Source: Streptomyces sp. NBC_00554
Lineage (GTDB): Bacteria; Actinomycetota; Actinomycetes; Streptomycetales; Streptomycetaceae
Assembly: GCF_041431135.1 (NCBI RefSeq)
Contig: NZ_CP107799.1
Coordinates: 1,550,001-1,614,000 of the forward strand
DNA: 64,000 bases
Direction of reading: 5' to 3'
Below the pieces are notes generated by a model. That model was not told the origin of the DNA and searched no databases. It saw only the letters and a program-made list of their open reading frames with translations. The translations under genes were made by a program, and so were the position numbers. This document shows, piece after piece, positions 1 to 7,860 of this stretch; position 1 is the stretch's first letter; each line of letters starts with the position of its first letter.

Positions 1-435
1 ACCCGGGGACGACGCCGTCCGGCTCGCCCTCGCAGGCCCCACGGGCACACTCCGGCGCAGGCTCCGAGGAGGAACCGTCGCCCCAGAGTGCACACCCCGG
101 GGCGACGCCTCCCGGCCCACCCCGGCGGGCCCCACCGGCACGGACCGGCGTCGGCTCCGGGACAGAGGTGACACCCTCGCCCACCCGCCCGCCGCCCGCG
201 GCGACGCCGCCCAGCTCCCCCTCACGGGCACCACCGGCACGTTCCGGTGCAGGCTCCGGGGCGGAACCGTCGCCCCAGAGCGCACACCCCGGGGCGACGC
301 CTCCCGGCCCACCCCGGCGGGCCCCACCGGCACGTTCCGACGTAGGTTCCGCGACGGAGGCGGCGCCCTCGGACACCCGTGTGCCGGTCGCGGTGACGCC
401 GTCCGGCTCGCGGCCGGGCCAGGTCCCGCTCGGCC
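1..435 (-). repeat. In-frame degenerate tandem repeat inside pepN (about 32 codons per unit, 192-bp double unit)
   Basis: The blocks at about 71-145 and 263-337 are almost identical and lie 192 bp (64 codons) apart. Diverged copies fall between and around them. In the pepN frame the units alternate between an RAGGARRGGPGGVAPG type (31 residues) and a shorter-matched GGVAAGGGRVGEGV type (33 residues). Because both lengths are whole codons, the frame stays open to the window edge. This looks like repeat expansion in a linker rather than a folded domain. Confidence 0.8.
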
Positions 436-1762
436 CCTCCGGGGCCCACTCCGCACGGATCGTGTCCACGCCAGTGGTCCGCAGCCACGCCTCCGCCCAG
501 GTCCGCACATCGCGGCCGGACACCTCGGTCAGGGTGTCGACGAGGTCGGCGAGTGAGGCGTTGCCGAAGCGGTGGCGGGTGAGGTGGGCGTCGACTCCGG
601 CGCGGAAGGTGGACTCGCCCAGCCAGACGGAGAGTTGGCGGAGGGCCGAGGCACCCTTGGCGTAGGAGATGCCGTCGAAGTTGAGGAGGGCGGCAGCTGT
701 GTCGGGTACGGCGGCGGGGGCCACCGGGTGGGTCGAGGAGCGCTGGTCGGCGTCGTAGCCCCAGGTCTTGCGGTGGACCGTGAACTCGGGCCAGGCGCCG
801 GTCACTTCATAAGCCATGAGGTCGGCGAACGACTCGTTCAGCCACAGGTCGTCCCACCAGCGCATGGTGACCATGTCGCCGAACCACATGTGGGCCATCT
901 CGTGCGCGAGGGTCTTGGCGCGGTAGCCGCGTTCGTACGGAGTGGGTTCGGAGCGGAAGAGGAAGGCTTCCTTGTACGCGACCAGGCCCGGGTTCTCCAT
1001 CGCTCCGCCGTTGAACTCCGGCACGAAGATCTGGTCGTAGGAGTCGAACGGGTAGGGCTCGGCGAAGAGTTGGGCGTACCGGTCGAAGCAGCGTCGGGTG
1101 ATCTCGAAAAGTTCGGCCGCATCGAGGTGCGCGGCGAGCGAGCGGCGGCAGTGCAGGCCGAAGGGCAGGTTCGCGTGCTCGGTGCGGACGGAGTGCCAGG
1201 GGCCCGCGGCCAGGGCGAAGAGGTAAGTGGAGAGGGGTGGCGTGGGCTCGAACTCCCAGATGTCCTTGCATGGTTCGGCGCCGACGCTGTTGCCGAGTGC
1301 CGTCCATCCGGCCGGCACGGCGGCCTGGACGTCGAAGACCGCCTTGAGGTCCGGCTGGTCGAAGCAGGCGAAGATCCGCTGGGCCTGGTCGAGGAACGCC
1401 TGGCTGTGGACGTATGTCTCGCCGTCGGCCGGGTCGGTGAAGCGGTGCAGACCCTCCCCCGTGCGGGAGTAGCGCATGTCCGCCTCGATCAGCAGGGTGT
1501 GCTCGCCCGAGGTGAGGGTGAGCGGGAGACGCCCGTCGGTGAGTGTGGCCGGATCGAGTGGCCGCCCGTCGAGGACGGCCCTGTGGAGGGTCGAGGGCTT
1601 CAGCTCGACGAAGGTGTCGGCGCCCTCGCGGGCGGTGAAGCCGATCTCCGTACGGGAGCCGAACTCCTCGTCCCCGCCGGTGAGATCGAGGTGGACGGTG
1701 TAGCGGTGGACGGTCAGCAGCCGGGCCCTCGCCTCGGCCTCGGTTCGGGTCAGGGCGGGCAC
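1..1762 (-). CDS. pepN: Aminopeptidase N (M1 zinc metallopeptidase), C-terminus cut by window edge
   Basis: Removes N-terminal residues from peptides in the cytosol. About 587 residues are visible; actinobacterial PepN is usually around 850, so the C-terminal helical domain lies outside the window. The exopeptidase motif GGAMEN (about residues 252-257) and the zinc motif HEMAH (287-291) with the distal ligand in LNESF (Glu310) are intact. The GTG start at 1762 follows AAGGAAC. It lies 33 bp downstream of the GntR gene on the same strand, so it may be read through from the hydroxyproline genes. From about residue 434 the frame runs through an unusual Gly/Ala/Pro-rich repeat that splits the end of the catalytic part from what should follow. 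The family call is firm; the repeat is odd. Confidence 0.93.
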   Translation of the reverse strand, partial: MPALTRTEAEARARLLTVHRYTVHLDLTGGDEEFGSRTEIGFTAREGADTFVELKPSTLHRAVLDGRPLDPATLTDGRLPLTLTSGEHTLLIEADMRYSRTGEGLHRFTDPADGETYVHSQAFLDQAQRIFACFDQPDLKAVFDVQAAVPAGWTALGNSVGAEPCKDIWEFEPTPPLSTYLFALAAGPWHSVRTEHANLPFGLHCRRSLAAHLDAAELFEITRRCFDRYAQLFAEPYPFDSYDQIFVPEFNGGAMENPGLVAYKEAFLFRSEPTPYERGYRAKTLAHEMAHMWFGDMVTMRWWDDLWLNESFADLMAYEVTGAWPEFTVHRKTWGYDADQRSSTHPVAPAAVPDTAAALLNFDGISYAKGASALRQLSVWLGESTFRAGVDAHLTRHRFGNASLADLVDTLTEVSGRDVRTWAEAWLRTTGVDTIRAEWAPEGPSGTWPGREPDGVTATGTRVSEGAASVAEPTSERAGGARRGGPGGVAPGCALWGDGSAPEPAPERAGGAREGELGGVAAGGGRVGEGVTSVPEPTPVRAGGARRGGPGGVAPGCALWGDGSSSEPAPECARGACEGEPDGVVPG

Positions 1763-1795
1763 ACTGTTCCTTAACTCAGGTCACTTCACAGGCAG

Positions 1796-2491
1796 TTACT
1801 CGGACTCGGCGGCCCACAGGCCCCGTACATGCCCGAGGTGCCGCGTCATGACGGCGCGTACGGCCTCCTTGTCGCGGGCGAGCAGCGCGTCGAGGAGTTC
1901 CAGGTGCTCCTCGGCGGAGTCCTCCAGGCGGCCCGCTTCGACGAGGGCGTTCAGGCCGTAGAGGCGGGAGCGCTTGCGCAGGTCGCCGACGACCTCGACC
2001 AGGTGCGCGTTGCCCGCGAGGGCGAGCAGTCCGAGGTGGAAGCGGATGTCGGCCTCGACGTACGCGATGAGGTCACCGGCCGCCGCGGCCGTCACGATCT
2101 CCTGGGCCACAGGGCGCAGAGCCTCCAGTGCCACCGGATCGGCCGCCGTGGCGAGCTCGACGGTGGTGGGGATCTCGATCAGCGAGCGGATGTGGGTGTA
2201 TTCGTCGAGCTGCTTCTCGGAGACCGCGGTGACCCGGAAGCCCTTGTTCGGGACCGTGTCGACGAGGCCTTCCTTGGCGAGGTCGAGCATGGCCTCGCGC
2301 ACCGGGGTCGCGGAGACGCCGAAGCGGGCGGCGAGGGTGGGCGCGGAGTAAATCTCGCCGGCGCGCAGTTCACCGGCGATCAGCGCGGCGCGCAGCGCGT
2401 CCGCGACACGCTCGCGGTAGCTGCTCTTCTTGCCGCCCAGCGAGGGCAGGTCGGGAGCGGCGGGCGGGGCGCTGGTGCGCTGGGCGGCCAT
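1796..2491 (-). CDS. GntR-family (FCD-type) transcriptional regulator of the hydroxyproline genes
   Basis: A 231-residue repressor or activator with an N-terminal winged helix (YRERVADALRAAL to TPVREAMLDLAKEGLV, about residues 24-85) and an all-helical FCD effector domain after it. The ATG at 2491 is preceded by AGGAGG. An ATG-like codon 13 residues upstream has no such site and was rejected. It sits at the distal end of the hydroxyproline pathway genes, 52 bp after the aldehyde dehydrogenase stop, and has its own candidate operator at 2516-2531. The likely ligand is a pathway intermediate or hydroxyproline itself; that is inferred from position only. Confidence 0.88.
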   Translation of the reverse strand: MAAQRTSAPPAAPDLPSLGGKKSSYRERVADALRAALIAGELRAGEIYSAPTLAARFGVSATPVREAMLDLAKEGLVDTVPNKGFRVTAVSEKQLDEYTHIRSLIEIPTTVELATAADPVALEALRPVAQEIVTAAAAGDLIAYVEADIRFHLGLLALAGNAHLVEVVGDLRKRSRLYGLNALVEAGRLEDSAEEHLELLDALLARDKEAVRAVMTRHLGHVRGLWAAESE

Positions 2492-2515
2492 GGGTCGTCG
2501 TCCTCCTGGTACGGG

Positions 2516-2531
2516 CATATGCAATGTCACG
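2516..2531 (+). promoter_or_regulatory. Candidate GntR operator upstream of the regulator gene
   Basis: CATATGCAATGTCACG resembles two other sites at 6072-6086 and 9023-9037. All three share a CA-TA half followed by ATGTCAC. It lies just upstream of the ribosome binding site of the GntR gene, consistent with autoregulation. Confidence 0.5.
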
Positions 2532-2543
2532 TGCTACCAGTAT

Positions 2544-3908
2544 CTATGCGGCGGAGAGCATCGTGACCGTGCGGGTCCTGGTGTAGAAGTCGAGGGCCGC
2601 CTTGCCCTGCTCGCGCGGGCCGTGGCTGGAGGCCTTCTCACCGCCGAAGGGCAGATGGAAGTCGACGCCGGTGGTGGGGGCGTTGACCTTGACCATGCCG
2701 GTGGCGAGCCGGTCGGCGCAGCGCAGGGCGGCGTCCAGGTCGGCGGTGTGCACGGACGAGACCAGGCCGTGGGCCACGGAGCCCGCGCAGGCGATCGCGG
2801 TGTCCAGGTCGGGCGCCGAGCTGAGCGCGGCGATCGGCCCGAAGACCTCTTCGGTGGCCAGCAGGTGGCCCTCGGGGAGCCGGTCCACGAGGGTCGGTGC
2901 GGCGTACCAGCCGTCGAGTCCGGCCGGGCGCACTCCCCCGGTCAGCAAGCGCCCCCCGGATGCCGCGGCGAGGACGGCGTCGCGGGCCGCGGCGGAGATG
3001 AGCGGGCCGCACACGGTGTCCGGGTCGGCGGGGTCTCCGGTGCGCAGGGCGTTCAGCGCGCCGATCAGGGCGTCCCGGAGCGGCCCCGGGTCGCCGACCG
3101 CGATGATCCGCTTGGTGGCCGTGCACTTCTGGCCCGCGAATCCGGCGACGGCGGCGGCGAGTTGCGCCGCGGTCGTCTCCACGTCGGCGTCGGGCAGCAC
3201 GAGGGCGGCGTTCTGGCCGCCCATCTCCGCCTGTACCGGAGTGCCGCTCGCGGTCGCGGCCTGTACGACGGCCCGGCCGACGGCGGTGGAGCCTGTGAAG
3301 GAGACGACGTCGGCGCCGTCGACCAGCGCCATGCCCTCCTCGGCCCCGCCGGGCACGACCGTGAACACGCTCTCCGGAAGCACTCCGTCGAGGAGTTCGG
3401 CGAGCCGCAGCGCGCACGCGGTGGCGGGTGGTGCGGGCTTGAGCACGACCGCGTTGCCGGTGGCGAGCGCGGGCGCGGCCTTCCAGAGGGGGATGGCGAG
3501 TGGGAAGTTCCAGGGCGTGATCAGCCCGGCTACGCCGTGCGGGGCGCGGCGGGTGAACAGCAGTCCTGCCCCGGCCGCCGGTTCGTGGACGGAGCCGACC
3601 GGGTCGTACGGCTGCTGTGCGTAGTAACGCAGGATCGCGACGGCGCGGGCGATCTCGCCGCGTGCTTCGGTGATGGGCTTGCCGACCTCGCGGACGACGA
3701 GCGCGGCAAGTTCGTCGCCCGCCTGCTCGACGCGCTCGGCAGCCGCGTGCAGGGCGGCGGCGCGGCGCGCGGCGCCGCCCTGGGCCCAGAGGCGGGAGGC
3801 GGCACGGGCGCGTTCGACCGCGGCGAGGACACCCTGGCGTCCGGTGGCGGGCGTTTCGGTCAGGATGTCGGCGGGGCGGGCGGGGTTGTGGCTGACGACG
3901 AGGGTCAT
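2544..3908 (-). CDS. Aldehyde dehydrogenase, probable alpha-ketoglutaric semialdehyde dehydrogenase
   Basis: Oxidises 2,5-dioxopentanoate to 2-oxoglutarate with NAD(P)+, the last step of hydroxyproline breakdown. The 454-residue protein has the family landmarks in order: PWNFP (cofactor pocket), GSTAVG (Rossmann turn), EMGGQN with the general-base Glu, GQKCTATKR with the catalytic Cys, and EEVFGP. The ATG at 3908 follows AGGAG. It is the third gene after the deaminase and epimerase on the minus strand, separated from the epimerase by a 38-bp tandem repeat. Substrate assignment comes from the neighbouring pathway genes; the enzyme class is clear from motifs. Confidence 0.9.
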   Translation of the reverse strand: MTLVVSHNPARPADILTETPATGRQGVLAAVERARAASRLWAQGGAARRAAALHAAAERVEQAGDELAALVVREVGKPITEARGEIARAVAILRYYAQQPYDPVGSVHEPAAGAGLLFTRRAPHGVAGLITPWNFPLAIPLWKAAPALATGNAVVLKPAPPATACALRLAELLDGVLPESVFTVVPGGAEEGMALVDGADVVSFTGSTAVGRAVVQAATASGTPVQAEMGGQNAALVLPDADVETTAAQLAAAVAGFAGQKCTATKRIIAVGDPGPLRDALIGALNALRTGDPADPDTVCGPLISAAARDAVLAAASGGRLLTGGVRPAGLDGWYAAPTLVDRLPEGHLLATEEVFGPIAALSSAPDLDTAIACAGSVAHGLVSSVHTADLDAALRCADRLATGMVKVNAPTTGVDFHLPFGGEKASSHGPREQGKAALDFYTRTRTVTMLSAA

Positions 3909-3934
3909 GTGGTGCGCTCCTGGGACCCGTGGGG

Positions 3935-4048
3935 TCTAGAGGATGAGTCCGGCCGGGAACGGGTCGGAGGGATCTAGAGGATGAGTCCGGCCGAGAACGG
4001 GTCGGAGGGGTCTAGAGGACGAATCCGGCGGGGAACGGGTCGGAGGGG
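3935..4048. repeat. Three tandem 38-bp copies of the epimerase gene 3' end, stop codon included
   Basis: Copies begin at 3935, 3973 and 4011, each starting with TCTAGAGGA. The copy at 4011 is the real gene end (FVL then TAG on the minus strand). The two distal copies would encode DPFSAGLIL followed by TAG. Copies one and two differ at two positions; two and three differ at about four. Confidence 0.85.
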
Positions 4049-5013
4049 TCCAGCAGGTACTGGGCGGTGCCGGTCACCCAGGCGCGGCCGGTGAAGCTGG
4101 GCAGTACGGCCGGGATCCCGGCGACCTCGGTGGTGCCGAGCAGCCGTCCCGTGAACTGCGTCCCGATGAACGACTCGTTCACGAACTCGGTGTTCAGGGG
4201 GAGTTCACCGCGGGCGTGAAGCTGCGCCATGCGCGCGCTCGTGCCGGTACCGCAGGGCGAACGGTCGAACCAGCCGGGGTGGATGGCCATCGCATGGCGG
4301 GAGTGCCGTGCCGTGGCGCCGGGGGCGATGAGGTGGACGTGGTGGCAGCCGCGGATGGACGGGTCCTCGGGGTGGACGGGTTCCTCCTCCGCGTTGATCG
4401 CCTCCATCAGCGACAGACCGGCGGCGAGGATGTCGTCCTTGCGGGTCCGGTCGAAGGGCAGTCCGAACTGCTCCAGCGGCAGGATCGCGTAGAAGTTGCC
4501 GCCGTAGGCCAGGTCGTACGTCACCGTCCGGCCGTCGGAAAGCGTGATCTTGCGGTCGAGGCCGGCGGAGAAGGAGGGGACGTTCTTCAGCGTCACCGCC
4601 TTCGCGGCGCCGTCCTCCACCGCGACCTCGGCGACGACGAGGCCCGCCGGGGTGTCCAGGCGGATGGTGGTGACGGGCTCGACGACCTCGACCATCCCCG
4701 TCTCGACGAGGACGGTGGCGACACCGATGGTCCCGTGGCCGCACATCGGGAGATAGCCGGAGACCTCGATGTAGATGACCCCGTAGTCGCAGTCGGGGCG
4801 GGTGGGCGGCTGGAGGATCGCGCCGCTCATCGCCGAGTGCCCGCGCGGCTCGTTCATCAGGAGCTGCTTGATGTGGTCACGGTGCTCACGGAAGTAGAGC
4901 CGGCGCTCGTTCATCGTCGCGCCGGGGATGGTGCCGATGCCGCCGGTGATCACCCGGGTCGGCATTCCCTCGGTGTGCGAGTCGACGGCGTGCAGGACGA
5001 GTTTGCTGCGCAT
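4012..5013 (-). CDS. Proline racemase-family enzyme, probable 4-hydroxyproline 2-epimerase
   Basis: Interconverts trans-4-hydroxy-L-proline and cis-4-hydroxy-D-proline by two-base chemistry. From the ATG at 5013 the protein is 333 residues. Both catalytic cysteines are present: MCGHGTIG (Cys91) and DRSPCGTGTSA (Cys254). The Cys/Cys pair points to a racemase or epimerase, not to the Thr/Cys trans-3-hydroxyproline dehydratase branch. An in-frame GTG at 5043 is possible, but AAGGGAG precedes the chosen ATG. Next to a DapA-type deaminase, a D-amino-acid dehydrogenase complex and a semialdehyde dehydrogenase, hydroxyproline is much more likely than proline as substrate. The last 38 bp of the gene are tandemly copied downstream. 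Confidence 0.9.
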   Translation of the reverse strand: MRSKLVLHAVDSHTEGMPTRVITGGIGTIPGATMNERRLYFREHRDHIKQLLMNEPRGHSAMSGAILQPPTRPDCDYGVIYIEVSGYLPMCGHGTIGVATVLVETGMVEVVEPVTTIRLDTPAGLVVAEVAVEDGAAKAVTLKNVPSFSAGLDRKITLSDGRTVTYDLAYGGNFYAILPLEQFGLPFDRTRKDDILAAGLSLMEAINAEEEPVHPEDPSIRGCHHVHLIAPGATARHSRHAMAIHPGWFDRSPCGTGTSARMAQLHARGELPLNTEFVNESFIGTQFTGRLLGTTEVAGIPAVLPSFTGRAWVTGTAQYLLDPSDPFPAGFVL

Positions 5014-5066
5014 GTCCGAGCTGCTCCCTTGAACGTGGGACACGGATGAAGAGGTGAAGGGGTGAC

Positions 5067-5102
5067 GGGCGCGGCGGTCGGTGAGGGCCGCCCACCGCGC
5101 CC
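5067..5102. terminator. Intergenic hairpin between deaminase and epimerase genes
   Basis: GGGCGCGG (5067-5074) pairs with CCGCGCCC (5095-5102). Inner pairing with two mismatches closes a short GAGG loop. There is no T run, so it may be a processing or stability element inside the operon rather than a full stop. Confidence 0.45.
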
Positions 5103-5152
5103 GTCGGTCGGTGTAGGACCGGCCGCACCCGGTCCCGTACCACCGGCGACGG

Positions 5153-6049
5153 TCAGGCGAGACCGTCGGCGACGGCCTTCTCGGTCGCGGCGCGCACCGC
5201 GGCCTCCTGCTCCGGCAGCAGCGGGACCCGCGGCGGCCGGACCGGGCCGCCGTGCCGGCCGACGATGTCCATGGACAGCTTGATGGCCTGCACGAACTCG
5301 ACCTTGGAGTCCCAGCGGTGCAGCGCGTGCAGCTTCCGGTAGAGCGGCAGCGCGGTCTTCAGATCGCCCTCGATCGCCGCGTGGTAGAGCTCCACGGTGG
5401 CCTTGGGCAGCGCGTTCGGGTAGCCGGAGACCCAGCCCTTCGCACCGGCGATCGCCAGCTCCAGGAGGACGTCGTCGGCGCCGATCAGGACGTCGAGTTC
5501 GGGGGCCAGCTCCTGGATCTGGTAGATGCGGCGTACGTCGCCGGAGAACTCCTTGACGCCGTGGATGTGGCCCGCGGCGTGCAGCTTCGCCAGCAGTTCG
5601 GGGACCAGGTCGACCTTGGTGTCGATGGGGTTGTTGTACGCCACGATCGGCACGCCCGCCTTGGCGACCTCCTCGTAGTGGGCGAGGACGGAGCGCTCAT
5701 CGGCACGGTAGGCGTTCGGCGGCAGCAGCATCACGGAGGCACAGCCGGCGTCGCGGGCCTGCTCGGCCCAGCGGCGTGCCTCGGCGGAGCCGTAGGCGGC
5801 GACGCCGGGCATCACACGGGAGCCGCCGATGGCGGCCACGGCCGTCTCCACGACCTTGGCGCGCTCCTCGGGCGTGAGCACCTGGTACTCGCCGAGGGAA
5901 CCGTTCGGCACGACGCCGTCACAGCCGTTCTCGACGAGCCAGGCACAGTGCTCGGCGAACTTCTCGTAGTTGACGGAGAGGTCGTCGTTCAACGGAAGGG
6001 CCGTGGCGACGAGGACTCCGCGCCAGGGGCGGTTCTCGGTGGTGGTCAT
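5153..6049 (-). CDS. DapA/DHDPS-family lyase, probable 1-pyrroline-4-hydroxy-2-carboxylate deaminase
   Basis: Class I aldolase-fold enzyme of 298 residues. It probably deaminates the product of D-hydroxyproline oxidation to alpha-ketoglutaric semialdehyde. The substrate-carboxylate loop GSLGE, the Tyr in VAYNNP and the Schiff-base Lys in GVKEFSGD are all visible. The ATG at 6049 was chosen over upstream in-frame ATGs because those fall in the promoter and direct-repeat region. The gene is first in a three-gene run (deaminase, epimerase, aldehyde dehydrogenase) with its own candidate operator at 6072-6086. True lysine-pathway DapA is unlikely because the neighbours are catabolic. Confidence 0.87.
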   Translation of the reverse strand: MTTTENRPWRGVLVATALPLNDDLSVNYEKFAEHCAWLVENGCDGVVPNGSLGEYQVLTPEERAKVVETAVAAIGGSRVMPGVAAYGSAEARRWAEQARDAGCASVMLLPPNAYRADERSVLAHYEEVAKAGVPIVAYNNPIDTKVDLVPELLAKLHAAGHIHGVKEFSGDVRRIYQIQELAPELDVLIGADDVLLELAIAGAKGWVSGYPNALPKATVELYHAAIEGDLKTALPLYRKLHALHRWDSKVEFVQAIKLSMDIVGRHGGPVRPPRVPLLPEQEAAVRAATEKAVADGLA

Positions 6050-6071
6050 GAGCGGTCCCATCTCAATAGGG

Positions 6072-6086
6072 TGTGACATTTTACTG
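6072..6086 (-). promoter_or_regulatory. Candidate GntR operator upstream of the deaminase gene
   Basis: On the minus strand this reads CAGTAAAATGTCACA, matching the site at 9023-9037 (CAGTACTATGTCACA) at 13 of 15 positions. It lies 23 bp upstream of the deaminase start and next to a perfect direct repeat. Confidence 0.6.
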
Positions 6087-6091
6087 GCAGT

Positions 6092-6131
6092 CATAGGTTG
6101 CTGGTAATCAGCCATAGGTTGCTGGTAATCA
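6092..6131. repeat. Perfect 19-bp direct repeat with 21-bp period in the deaminase promoter region
   Basis: CATAGGTTGCTGGTAATCA occurs at 6092-6110 and again at 6113-6131, two helical turns apart. A shorter relative, TACCAGTATCTATG, occurs at 2535-2548 near the GntR gene. Spacing and place suit a regulator binding on one DNA face, but no binder is shown. Confidence 0.7.
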
Positions 6132-6161
6132 CGGGCCGAGGCGCCCTGCGCGGTGCGGGGC

Positions 6162-7559
6162 TCAGGGCTCCTCGGACTCCCCCGCGCGGGCCAGCACCCC
6201 GAGCGGTACGGGCCGGGCGAACGGCCGCCGTGACGGCGTGAGTTCGCATCCGGCGAGCCCCGCGACAGCGGGACCGCACACCCGGCCCTGGCACCAGCCC
6301 ATACCGGCCCGGGTCAACAGCTTCACCGTGCGGACATCGCCCGCGCCGAGTTCGCCGACGGCCTCGCGGATCGCACCGCCGGTGACCTCCTCGCAGCGGC
6401 AGACGACCGTGTCGTCGGTGATCAGCTCGGTCCAGTGCGCGGGCGGTGCGTAGGCGCCGTCGACGGCCGCGAAGAACTTCCGCAGTTTCGTACGGGTCCT
6501 CGCTGCGGCCGCCCAGCCGCGCGGGTCCGGTTCGGCGCCGGAGAGCCGGGCGGCGATCGAGCGTCCCGCGATGTGGCCCTCGGCGAGCGAGAGGGCCGCC
6601 CCGCCGATGCCGGTGGTCTCGCCGGCCGCCCAGACTCCGGGGACATCGGTGCGCTGCTCGTCGTCGACGTGCACGCCGAGCCCGTCGATACGGCAGCCGA
6701 GTGCCTCCGCGAGGTCGGTGTGCGGCAGCATGCCGTGGCCGACGGCGAGCGTGTCGCAGGGGATGCGCCGTTCGGTGCCGGGCCGTACCCGGCCGTCGGC
6801 GTCGAGGGCGGCGATGGTCACGGCGCTCAGCCGGTCCCCGCCGTGCGCCTCGACCACGGTGTGGTGCACGAGGGTCTTCACCCGGTGCCGCAGCAGCTCG
6901 GCCGCGTACTGGGCGCCCTCCGCGATCTTGGCCGGATACGCCGCGAACGTCCCGCCCTGCCGCACGAACGCCTTCGGGTCCGCGGACTCCACGAGCGCGG
7001 CGACCTCGGCACCCGCCGCGGCGAGCCCGGTGGCGACCGGCAGCAGCAGCGGCCCGGTGCCCGCCACCACGGCGGTACGGCCCGGCAGGACCAGCCCGCC
7101 CTTGAGCATGGCCTGCGCGCCACCCGCGGTCACCACACCGGGCAGGGTCCAGCCGGGGAAGGGCAGCACCTTCTCGTATCCACCGGTGGCGAGCAGTACG
7201 GCGTCGGCGTGGACCTCGGCGGGCTCCTCCTGCTCGGGTCCGAGCAGGGCGTGGACGGTGAATCCGTTCAAGTCCGTTTCCACGAACCACACATGATGTT
7301 CCGTCAGGTGGACCACGCGTCCACTGGCGATGTGCGCGCCGAGTCCGTCGCGCAGCCGCTCCCAGGTGCGCCACTGGTGGTGCAGGGCCTGGGGGCGACG
7401 GGCGCCGAGGCCTTCGGCGGGCTGCCGGTAGAACTGGCCGCCGGCCTCCGCACCGGAGTCGATCACCGTCACGTGGACACCTCGCGCGGCGGCGGCGAGC
7501 GCGGCGGCGAGCCCCGCGGGGCCGGCGCCGATCACGGCCAGGCGGGTTCCCTCAGCCAT
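6162..7559 (-). CDS. FAD/NAD-linked oxidoreductase subunit with C-terminal [2Fe-2S] domain (D-hydroxyproline dehydrogenase alpha-like)
   Basis: A 465-residue flavoprotein of the HcnB/OoxA type. An N-terminal FAD Rossmann motif (GAGPAGLAAALAA) is followed by a second nucleotide-binding segment (VVAGTGPLLLPVA). A C-terminal cysteine set VCRCEEV...GMGWCQGRVCGP resembles BFD-type [2Fe-2S] domains. It overlaps the small ferredoxin-like gene by 8 bp and is third in the dehydrogenase operon. In known complexes this subunit passes electrons from the DadA-like subunit. Role is inferred from gene order and the hydroxyproline context. Confidence 0.85.
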   Translation of the reverse strand: MAEGTRLAVIGAGPAGLAAALAAAARGVHVTVIDSGAEAGGQFYRQPAEGLGARRPQALHHQWRTWERLRDGLGAHIASGRVVHLTEHHVWFVETDLNGFTVHALLGPEQEEPAEVHADAVLLATGGYEKVLPFPGWTLPGVVTAGGAQAMLKGGLVLPGRTAVVAGTGPLLLPVATGLAAAGAEVAALVESADPKAFVRQGGTFAAYPAKIAEGAQYAAELLRHRVKTLVHHTVVEAHGGDRLSAVTIAALDADGRVRPGTERRIPCDTLAVGHGMLPHTDLAEALGCRIDGLGVHVDDEQRTDVPGVWAAGETTGIGGAALSLAEGHIAGRSIAARLSGAEPDPRGWAAAARTRTKLRKFFAAVDGAYAPPAHWTELITDDTVVCRCEEVTGGAIREAVGELGAGDVRTVKLLTRAGMGWCQGRVCGPAVAGLAGCELTPSRRPFARPVPLGVLARAGESEEP

Positions 7560-7860
7560 CGTGACCGGTTCCTTCCTGTGTGCGGATGGCGTCCCCCGGG
7601 TTCAGCGGCAGCAGGCAAGCCCGTTGATTGGGGCGGCCGTTGACCGTCACCAGGCAGTCGAAGCAGACGCCGATGCCGCAGAAGACGCCGCGCGGACGTC
7701 CTTCGCCCCGGGTGGTGCGCCAGGAGGTGACGCCCGCGGCCCAGAGTGCGGCGGCGACGGTCTGTCCGGGCAGGGCTTCGATCTCGCGTCCGTCGAGCGT
7801 GACCGTGAAGGCCGGTCCGGGCCGGGCGTCGGCCAGTTCCAGCGGGGTACGGGAACTCAC
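7552..7860 (-). CDS. (2Fe-2S)-binding small subunit of D-hydroxyproline dehydrogenase
   Basis: A 102-residue protein with a ferredoxin-like fold. The cysteine pattern FCGIGVCFDC with a later RACLL Cys gives four ligands for one plant-type [2Fe-2S] cluster. Its ATG overlaps the stop of the catalytic subunit by 4 bp, and its own 3' end overlaps the next gene by 8 bp, so the three subunits are translationally coupled. It is an HcnA-type electron-transfer subunit. Confidence 0.88.
   Translation of the reverse strand: MSSRTPLELADARPGPAFTVTLDGREIEALPGQTVAAALWAAGVTSWRTTRGEGRPRGVFCGIGVCFDCLVTVNGRPNQRACLLPLNPGDAIRTQEGTGHDG

Noticed and set aside
1..435. Reading the edge repeat as an independent plus-strand Pro/Ser-rich protein
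   Set aside because: The same repeat is continuous with the PepN catalytic frame on the minus strand, which has clear motifs. The plus-strand frame is its mirror.
2430..3977. A 515-residue open frame on the plus strand over the aldehyde dehydrogenase
   Set aside because: The aldehyde dehydrogenase on the other strand has every active-site motif; this frame has none.
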